From assembly GCF_000247695.1 (NCBI RefSeq), contig NW_004624747.1:11857773-11921772 (forward strand): DNA of 64,000 bases, given 5' to 3'. This stretch comes from Heterocephalus glaber. Taxonomy: Eukaryota; Chordata; Mammalia; Rodentia; Bathyergidae. Shown here in pieces: positions 55,574 to 64,000 of the stretch. A program made the position numbers and the translations under genes. The notes under the pieces are model-generated. The model worked only from the letters and a program-made list of their open reading frames with translations, was not told the DNA's origin and did no database searches. Within the stretch, counting starts at the first letter, position 1. Each line of letters begins with the position of its first letter.

Positions 55574-58500
55574 CTGATTCACTGATTATTTACTAGTCCA
55601 AACCACATGCCATAGGATGGTTTGTTACTGTGTCTGTCTAGCTAAAACTCCAAGGGGTTAGGATTACCTGGAATGCAATTCAACAAGCTGCAAAAAATGA
55701 CTAACATGACGGTTCCCAAAGGCTCTGGTCCAGAGCCAGTCCATGAACTCAGGGGACAGGGATGAAACAGGTGAGGACACTGGCTTACAGTCACTCTTAG
55801 TACCTGAAAGATCCAGTGTCCTGCCTAGAGCCAAGCAACAGGAACCCAGTGAAAATTCGGCCTCCAAAGCACATACACAGCTGGCATGAGGGAGAGGTAC
55901 AGAGCACACTTTCCATGTGGCTGGCCCACGCTGAGCGGGATGGCTTTGGGCACAGTCCAGCCAGCAGCCCTCACTGTGGCAGACAACACCCTCGACACCA
56001 GCACTGTTCATTTGTTTTAGGTTTGAGGAAAGTCCTTAAAAGTTTCAAGAGTAGCCAAAAGATTCAGCAAAGCTAAAGGAGACGGATGCTTCAACTAAAC
56101 CCATACAACTAGGCAACACTTTCTTCCCACTGGCATGGGGTGGGGGTGGGGGTATCAAAATTTAAGCACCAGTAAATATAAAACTATATCTAACATCTAA
56201 AAAGGAATGTTTGTTATTTAAGTAACTGCAAAAGCACTCTTCTTTAGGCACACAAAGTTCAATGTAACTCTTCAGAAATGATATTTTTCTAGTTCTAAGT
56301 ATATTTCTGGTCAATTTCAATGGAAAATGAGCGTGGTCTAAAAGTGTACCTTATTTGTCTCATATCTCATTCCAAAAAAGAATCCATATTTAATAAGTAC
56401 TGTACATCCTACATACTGAGGACAATAGTAATACTATCCAATCAAAAAATCTTCAATGTATACAAACACACACATACAAAAAGTTCTGAGAGAAATGTTT
56501 CAATAAAGGCTTTCCTCTCTCTGTCCTGGACGAATCGTTAAAGGAGCAAATGGTATATTATAGGTGTACTCACAGACATTTTCACCCTCCCAAACCCTCA
56601 GTGTTCATCACTGGGATGCTTCTACTATGTCCTATGTAATACACAAAAATTATGCAAAATGACCATTTCTTAATATAAGAGTGGTTCCTCACATAACTGT
56701 TCTCAATTCCTATATTCACTGTTCAATACAATACTAGACGGAATATGCTACTATTGCATTAATAATCACTAGGTTCTCTCAACAACAGAGACATGTTACA
56801 TTTTCCTAGAATGACACAACACTTTACCTAGGAGGCTTATTCTTACTGGTAACTAACATGTTTTTACAAGGTCAATAAACTCCAATGGTGATGAAAAGTG
56901 ACAGCAGTCAAATGCAATGTTTCCCTTAAAATGTTCTGGGTATTTCACACGCAATTTCTTTCTAGTTTCCATTCTCGAGTTCAGCATGTAGCTGCAAACC
57001 TGTCAAGAGTGCGGGACTCAGTGCTTTCTGCCCTGTTTCACCACCTGACCCAACACAGGCAGCTGTCGCACTTCCCAGTCCTTTCCAACTTCTGAACCAC
57101 TCATTATCCACAAGGTTATACTGTCCCAGGTGCAAGGTCCCAAACAGCCTCCACCCCATCCTGGGGCAAGCTTGCATGACCTGAATCAAGGAACAAGGGA
57201 CAAGGATTTTCAAAACCACTTTGTCCTACTCTACGGCTATCTTAAGTTTTCATTTTAGGAGAAAATGAGTACTCAAAATCACTTGATGTGCCTAAATTTC
57301 AGTAATGACTTGTTTCTGGTTTGGGGGCAATACAGTGAGAATCCCTGAACTCTACGCAACGAGAGTGGTAAATCAAGCTTGTGCTTGGAAGCAGAGGCAA
57401 AGTTTCCAACCCGACCATAAGGGCTCCATTCACACTGTGCAGAGTTCAAAGGAGTCAAAAAAGGATATCTATTGAAGTGGGTTTCCTTTTTTTTTTTCCA
57501 ACTTCCTTTTTCTTATGACAGAATTATTTATGTGCATACATGTTCTTTTGAAATCTCTTAAGCTCCTGCTGCTCCCCAGGGAGGAGCTATGGTAACTAGT
57601 CATGGGACAAGGAAGAGTGGCAGGAATAACAAGACAGGGACTCGCAGCAGACCAGAAAGACTGACACAGACAATAGATGATTTGCTGACTGGCCGGTGAC
57701 TGAGAGACAGCTCACAGCCCAGGAATAAAACATGCTAAGTTGGTTTTACTTTAAGGGAACCAGAAACACCAACCTTGAGGGTAAGAGGAGGTGATCTGGA
57801 ATAAAATGTGCAGATTGAGTTACCCTGTAAGCAAGGTAAGCCAGCAACTAAAGCAGCCCGGGAGAGAGTGTGGTTGGTGAAGATCTCACTTACCCGAAAG
57901 GCAAAAAGAATAGTCATTATGGACAGAAGTGACAATGGCAGGCAAGTAATTTTGCCATTACAGGTCTTCTGTAAAAACCAGGTTAACATTCAATCGATCA
58001 TATTTAAAGTCTATCGAGAACTTGAGGGAAGTTACTGAAAACTATGAAATATTTTATTATCAGAAATCAAGAGTAGGAAAATTAACATTTCCTTAACTAT
58101 GCCTAAATATGCAATAACAACAAGAGAAACTGTATTTCTTAACTTTTTGACTTAAAAAAATTTATATAGTAACAACTTAGTATTTCCTGCTCATCACTGC
58201 AGACAAATAATTCCATATGATACTTCTGGGCTGAGAATAAACAAAATCAGGAACCTAAAGTGAAGCAGAACCTAGTCAAATAAAGCTCATCTTGAAATTG
58301 AAAGCTGAAAAGCAAAAGAACAATGGATGTAGCGTTATACACATATTTAGTTAAAGCAGTCACTACAAATCAGAAAGTAGAGTAAGGGGTTGCTTAATTC
58401 CGCCTAGTGAGTAGGTGTTGCTGGAGAGCTCTCCACGGGGACTGAATGAAGAGCAAGCCCCACAGCTAGCTAGCCCTTCCAATCACAGCTCTGCACTGGT

Positions 58501-59227
58501 TTCTCCACCAGCAGCAGAATGAAAATCCACGCTCCCTGAAGTGGGCATGAAAAACAAAAAGAAAAATTACAACTTTTTTTAACTGGGTGGTGGGGAGGGG
58601 GTCCCTTGGGCTCCATGGCCTGGTAGTTCCTATCTTGTAGTGGTCGTAAACAAGCAAGACTGGGGTACAGCCCCAATTCAGTAGCCTGTATCACTTACAC
58701 GACTTAAAGCTCAGCCAAAAATGAAGCCTGAGTCACTGTTCCTCAGAGAAGGCTGACATGTGCCCCATCACTCACCTTCCAGCTCATTCTTCCCTGGACT
58801 CTACTCAAGTCATACACCTAGCTAGCTGAGTTATTCAACCTGGCAGGCAGACAATCTACTTACTACCTATGGTTACAAGATAGCTTCTGAACAAGCTATG
58901 ACTGCAGAAATGTGTTCATTACACCTGAGTCTATGTCAGCGTGGCTTGTACTCAAAGCCCTTTCTTAGCCTGAGACAGCCATTTTCCCAGGCGGGGGTTA
59001 TCCCTGTTACCCAGGAGGGCTTCTGCCAGCTGTTCTGACTTGCATGCTCAGCACACACTCAGCTCTCAGGAAACCCAGGAAAGAGTTAAACATTCTTTGC
59101 ACTTGACTCGGTGGCTGTTCTTCACCACACACTCCCAGATCCCACCATTCTCTGAGCTGCCATGCAGCCAATCAAAGCAAAGGAAGGAAATTATCCTGGC
59201 CGGCTGACAGCCACAGAGCTCTGATGG

Positions 59228-59237
59228 CCATATATGG
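59228..59237. promoter_or_regulatory. Perfect CArG box (possible SRF site)
   Basis: CCATATATGG matches the CC(A/T)6GG serum-response-factor consensus and is palindromic. It sits in unique intronic sequence of CORO1C, a cytoskeletal gene. One 10-mer match can occur by chance, so activity is inference. Confidence 0.4.
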
Positions 59238-60123
59238 TAAAAACCACTGTCAGAGCTTGTCAGGCCTGCAGCCCCGCTGCTGTGGACTTATCAGTGAACT
59301 ATACCAGTAGAAGCTGGCTGAGGAAACACACAAAGGACAGGCTGCCTGCTCATCTCTGGGGTAGGGGGCATAGAAACCATCATCTGCCAGGGGCACACTC
59401 TTAGTGAGTCACAGCCACTCACTGTCATCAAAAATAGCCCTGAGGCACACTATGAGGTTCCTTCTGTCAGGACTTTGTGCTCCATTGTTAACTGAGAGTG
59501 AGCAGGGTGTCACTCCCCCCCCTCCCAGAGACTGGAAAACACAAGCACTGGGAGAAAAAGAAAAGGCCCTTCTGTGGCACTTCATGTGGTAATGAGGCTG
59601 TGCTGTGCTCGTGTGGCTGGCAGCTCATGACATAATTTGGAAGTCATTGTTCTGCAGCTGGTGCCCTCCCTATGGCATCCCCCAGTATTTCATGGCCCAT
59701 ACACTTGACAGTTTAATGTGTTCCTGGTATCACACAGAATCTATTTCAGTAGGAGTGAATGGCAGCCCGTAACACATTAGGATGTGGTACGGAATAAAAT
59801 CCCCTGCCCATAACACCAAGTGCCAAACATCCACATGTGTACAAAGGGCCACTGGCACTGCTACCCTTATCCAAATTGGAGCGCGGCTATTTGTACAAAT
59901 GAAAATTGCTCATCAGCATGTATAGCCAGGCAACGATGCAGCCATATAAATCCAGCAGGTGCTGGCAATTATTGCAGATCACACAGAGAAGCACCATCAA
60001 GAGACTGCCATTTCTTTTGAACCAGTCCATGAAAGAAGGCACTTATCGGCACACCGCCCAACCCTTAGAGGAAGCCCTAAGAAATGTGAACTGCTGTGAT
60101 TTTATCATCATTGTGGTATAGAC

Positions 60124-60201
60124 CACTGGTGGTGAACCTATGGCATGTGAGCTGCAGCGGGCTGTTTCTATCACTGAAAACTACAAGGTTTATCATCACT
60201 G
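60124..60201 (+). mobile_element. Internally deleted hAT-like MITE remnant (78 bp)
   Basis: The left end CACTGGTGGTGAACCTATGG and the reverse complement of the right end (CAGTGATGATAAACCTTGTA) resemble the termini of the 33391-33618 element. The interior is mostly missing. Confidence 0.55.
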
Positions 60202-63200
60202 TAGACCAAGTACTTTCCAAACCTTCAAACAATGCCCTAGGGTGACAGAATCAAAGCCCTGACCAGCTACTATTTTTATTGTTAAGGTTTCTACTCAGAG
60301 AAAGAGTGCAAAAGATTAACTGCCAATTGTACCACAATTTCTGTACCCCCCAAAATAAATAAAATCCTTTACACTCAGTATGAAAAAAGTTTTAAAACAT
60401 TCATGTAAAAACCAAAGACTCAAAAATCCAAGTTCTAGGCTTAAAAGACTCTACAGCATTGGACAACCACTTTATGTGTCAGGTTCTCCAACTGCAGAAT
60501 AGGAGAGGAAACCTACCAAGTGCAAAAACTGACACACTGTACATGAGGAAAACCCTCCAAATACAATCTGATCTCATTTTGGAGTCCCACTGTTAGGGAT
60601 ATGACAGAAGCCACTGCCTCTTCCTGAAAAATCAAACCATGGAAAGACGCCCTGTTGATATCTAATTGTAACAATGACCCTAAATGCTTATGCTGATTCT
60701 TCTCAACACAGTCAAGAAAAATACTATTTTGCACAACTCACACTGGACATGAAAGAAAAAACAAATGAGCCAAGAAATGTGTAATTTCTCCTAAAAAGTT
60801 TTCATTCAGCTCCTTTCGACTCACAAAATTAGTTTACACAATGCATAAATGATTTGATTCCATTCCATCAAACATGCCATCTCTCCAATACCAGAAAAGT
60901 CAATCTAAACTCCAAATCCCAGAGTTTGGAAAAGCAATGTGGCTACCACTCCTTCTTTGCCCTCCTGAACACACAACACCTCTCCTGACTTCACAGTTCA
61001 GTGAACTAACTAGGCTCCTCTTCTGCTTCATCTCTAGCTCCTATACACAGGAGAAACCCGAATTCAGAATTTTCACTGAGATGCCTTCCACTTCCCAACC
61101 TCAGGTGGAATAAATCCCTCTCACTGCCATGCCAGAGCACTTTGCAAATACAAAGCTCCCCACTGGCAAGATCAAGATTGTGTCCACACAATATGGTAGT
61201 TCCAAAAGAGACAAAGTGGAAGCCACTAGAGTTTTATGACCTAGTCTCAAAAAATCACACTCCATCAATTCCACCACATCCTGTGGTTACACAGTTCAGC
61301 TTTATTTAATGTTGCAGAAACCACAGAAAGGCATGAATACTAGGAGATGAGACTCACTGGAGGCCATCATGGAGGTTGCCAACCACAGTACAGAAGGCAA
61401 GATCCGGGGAACCTGTGTAAAAGCTACCATTCAAAAGGCCATCCACTTTGCATCCTCCATCCAAATGAGTCCAGAAATCAAGACCATGTATTTCTAACCA
61501 CTAACCCCAACTGTTAAGGGGAGGAGAAAATAATTATAATACAATGTAATGATGCAGCCTGTGGTACTCATGATAGAAAGAAGCAATTAAGAGAACCCAA
61601 AGGATGAGTTCCTCTGTCTCACCAAACTACCAAGAAATATTTGAGTTGGATATTAAACAGTAGGAGATCACCATGTACTTATGAGGCACTCAGAATACTG
61701 ATTAAAATGAATAAAAAATTCTTCCTCAATAAACTACAAACACCATAAAGCAGCCCTTGTCGACTCAGATCCTAGAAGAGATGTAAGTCCTAATACCTAA
61801 GGCATTAATTACAGGTAATTAATTAAATTTCTCTCATATGCAATGAGAAGGTATTAGCTATTTACGTGATTTTCTATATGACAAAATCCTTTTACAAAAT
61901 TCTTAGAAAGCAGAATGAGTTAAAAAGAGAGTTCACAGACAATGGGAGTAAGATCCTAAATATTCCTACACTTGGTTCCCAAAGTAAATGGGAGAAATGA
62001 TGTGGATAAAAAGGTACTGCACAGCCACACCAAAGAACAGAGAGAGAGGAACCAGTAGTGACCCAAAGGCTAACAGACCTGGCCACAGCCATCCCATCAT
62101 GCCCAGACCAGAGATCCTTTCTGCAGCACTTACTATAAAATGAAATGAGCCATCACTCCAAGAAATGACAGATCCTCTAAAACAGGACTTCCAAGAGAGG
62201 AAGGGAAGGAGCAGTCAGGAAAGACAGGAGTCATCCAGTTTAAACCCTCCAGCCCAGTGAACATCAAGAGATCAACAGCATATACAGAGGTTTCAACCAG
62301 CACCCCTACACTCCTTTAAGGCAGGATTTACAGGTTTGCTGTTATATGAAGAATGACTGCACATGTGTGCCTAACCAGAAACACTGCTGTTTGTATGGTT
62401 TACAACAGGGAGAGAGTGCTTCAGTCACACATCGCAAGTGTGGGTCCTCCACAAAGGAAAAGCTTGTTTGAGCCAACATTACAGACTACACAGGGAGAGC
62501 TGCAAACCTCTGTGCTCTTAAGACAAGGCAGCCTGCCCAGCTGTAGCAAAGAAAAAAGTATGCCTCATAGCAAAACCACAAAGTCAACTTGTGTTCAATA
62601 AGACTGCTATTTATTATTCAACCTCTGAAAGACTAAAGAATATGAAAATGTACTAAGCCGCCCCTGGAAAAGTCATGGCAAAGTGGCATGCCACAGCTTG
62701 ATGGAAGCATTATAAAAGAGGTCTGGAATCACATGTGTTAATCTAAATCACCCCATGTCAGGGTTGAGTACTTTCCATATTCCCCAAGCATTGAACCTTT
62801 ACAATCCCATTTTCTTTAATAAAACTTTCCTAACAAAACCTCATAACCATACACTTAAAATATACCCTCATTCATAAGTATCCTTCTTGCTGTATGTATC
62901 AATGTATTTGTCCCTATTACTCTATTTTAGATTTTAAATCCCGGTATACCCTGGCTTTTTTTTTTTATGTGCTTCCAGAATCTAACCACAAGCTTCAGGA
63001 AGTTATAGTAAGAAGCCCTATTTACTACTGACACTAATTAGCCTTCAACAGAAATTCATAGAAAGCCATGTTTTTAAATGAGCCTGTCAGAAAAGGTCAT
63101 GATCCACCTTAAGATAAATATGTATATATTCAACATTATTGTGTAGAGAGCCCCCCAAACATCACCCAAACGACCTGCCTGCCTATAACCAGAAATAACG

Positions 63201-63977
63201 GGGGAAGTATTACCAGAAGCTCCTGAAGTAGTTATTAAAAACCATATTCAGCTCTCAATGTTCATGCTTAGTAGCATAATCTGAGACTTACCAACATGTG
63301 CTGGAACCTAACACACTCTTAGTGCAAAATTTCTTGCTATCTTGATTTCAAATATAACTTCATATTACTATTAAAGATTTGTTTTTTCTTTGCTTTTAAA
63401 CAAAAGCAGCACCTTGTTATAAACTATTTCACAGCTGCCAAGATAACAAAGTTGTGGGAATCTATTTTCCAGGGCAAAGAGACCTACATTAGGATTGATG
63501 GGTTCACCATGCACTTCGAATGCCCTTCATACTCTCCTTCAACGCTACACTTTCAAAAAGGAGACAAATACCTCGGCACCAGCCATTTGCTCAGATGCTC
63601 TTGGGGAGATTAGGAAAATAACCACAACAAAAACTATAGACAAGTGCTCCTGAGGGGCAGTCGATGGCACACAGCAGGTACTCAGCAGGCACTCGGCTTA
63701 CACGATCAAGCAACTCATTGCACGTGTGGTCAAAGAACAAAGAACACCTACTTGTATAAACAAGCAAATATCACCTGTAAAAATGCAAAATTCATAATCC
63801 TTACTCAAATACTTATGATCACATCAAAGTTATAAGGTAGATATTAAGAGGCTATCTGAGTTGCCTCACAAAGTAGACAGAAATGTAGGTTTCCCGACAA
63901 CAGGGAAGATGGTTCTATTTTCTACAGTACTGATGCCCCAGTAAGCAGCCGGCATCTTAGGAAGAAAAGGCCACATT

Positions 63978-64000
63978 ACCTGACACCTAGGGCTCGCGGC
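63978..64000 (-). other. Possible GC-rich exon edge with splice donor at the window end
   Basis: On the minus strand GCCGCGAGCCCTAGGTGTCA is followed by G and GTAATG, a plausible donor. It could be an alternative 5' exon of CORO1C, but only 23 bases are visible and no coding match to coronin-1C residues 1-65 is seen. Confidence 0.2.

Noticed and set aside
59820..60121. Possible conserved noncoding element or small gene around two short plus frames
   Set aside because: The sequence is unique, but without an alignment I cannot show conservation and no domain is visible.
61080..61500. Possible processed pseudogene (frames such as KIKIVSTQYGSSKRDKVE and GKIRGTCVKATIQKAIHF near 61160-61500)
   Set aside because: It reads like decayed protein-coding sequence, but I cannot match it to a family, and several stops interrupt it. 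A translated search would decide.

Overview
The window is vertebrate nuclear DNA: genes are interrupted, introns follow GT-AG, and processed retrocopies with poly(A) tails and target-site duplications (TSDs) are present. It is very probably a non-murid rodent. There are dozens of B1-like (7SL-derived) and ID-like (tRNA-derived) SINEs, many joined head to tail as B1+ID dimers. That dimer type is known from squirrel-, dormouse-, beaver- and caviomorph-related rodents rather than mouse or rat. A beaver-like species is my best guess, but this is inference and I cannot name the species from sequence alone.

Two protein-coding genes lie on the minus strand in the order known for the SELPLG-CORO1C locus (human 12q24.11). 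At the left edge is SELPLG (PSGL-1): part of the 3' UTR (1-440), the single coding exon (441-1658) with its decapeptide minisatellite, and the splice acceptor at 1663/1664. The noncoding first exon was not found. From about 2 to 22 kb is intronic and intergenic DNA with SINE clusters, MIR and L2 relics, two ERV LTR-like segments and a Tc1/mariner-like MITE.

From about 22.05 kb to the right edge is CORO1C (coronin-1C): the 3' UTR with an AATAAA, then nine coding exons (23754-47645). They join in frame to 409 codons, equal to residues 66-474 of a 474-residue coronin-1C. The exon with the start codon is not recognisable in the window and should lie beyond 64000.

The intron upstream of the first visible CORO1C exon carries the most striking element: a full-length TBC1D7 retrocopy on the plus strand (48011-49248). 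It has an intact 293-codon ORF, its CpG-rich 5' leader and a perfect 17-bp TSD, and it landed inside a B1+ID SINE. An RPL7A processed pseudogene (43113-43985), a 33-nt copy of the 5' end of U2 snRNA with a perfect 13-bp TSD (39122-39180), hAT-like MITE remnants and several nested ID insertions complete the picture.

Functionally, SELPLG is a leukocyte selectin ligand anchored to the actin cortex and CORO1C is an actin/Arp2/3 regulator. The neighbourhood is ancestral synteny, not an operon-like unit. I see no bacterial, phage or CRISPR-type system.
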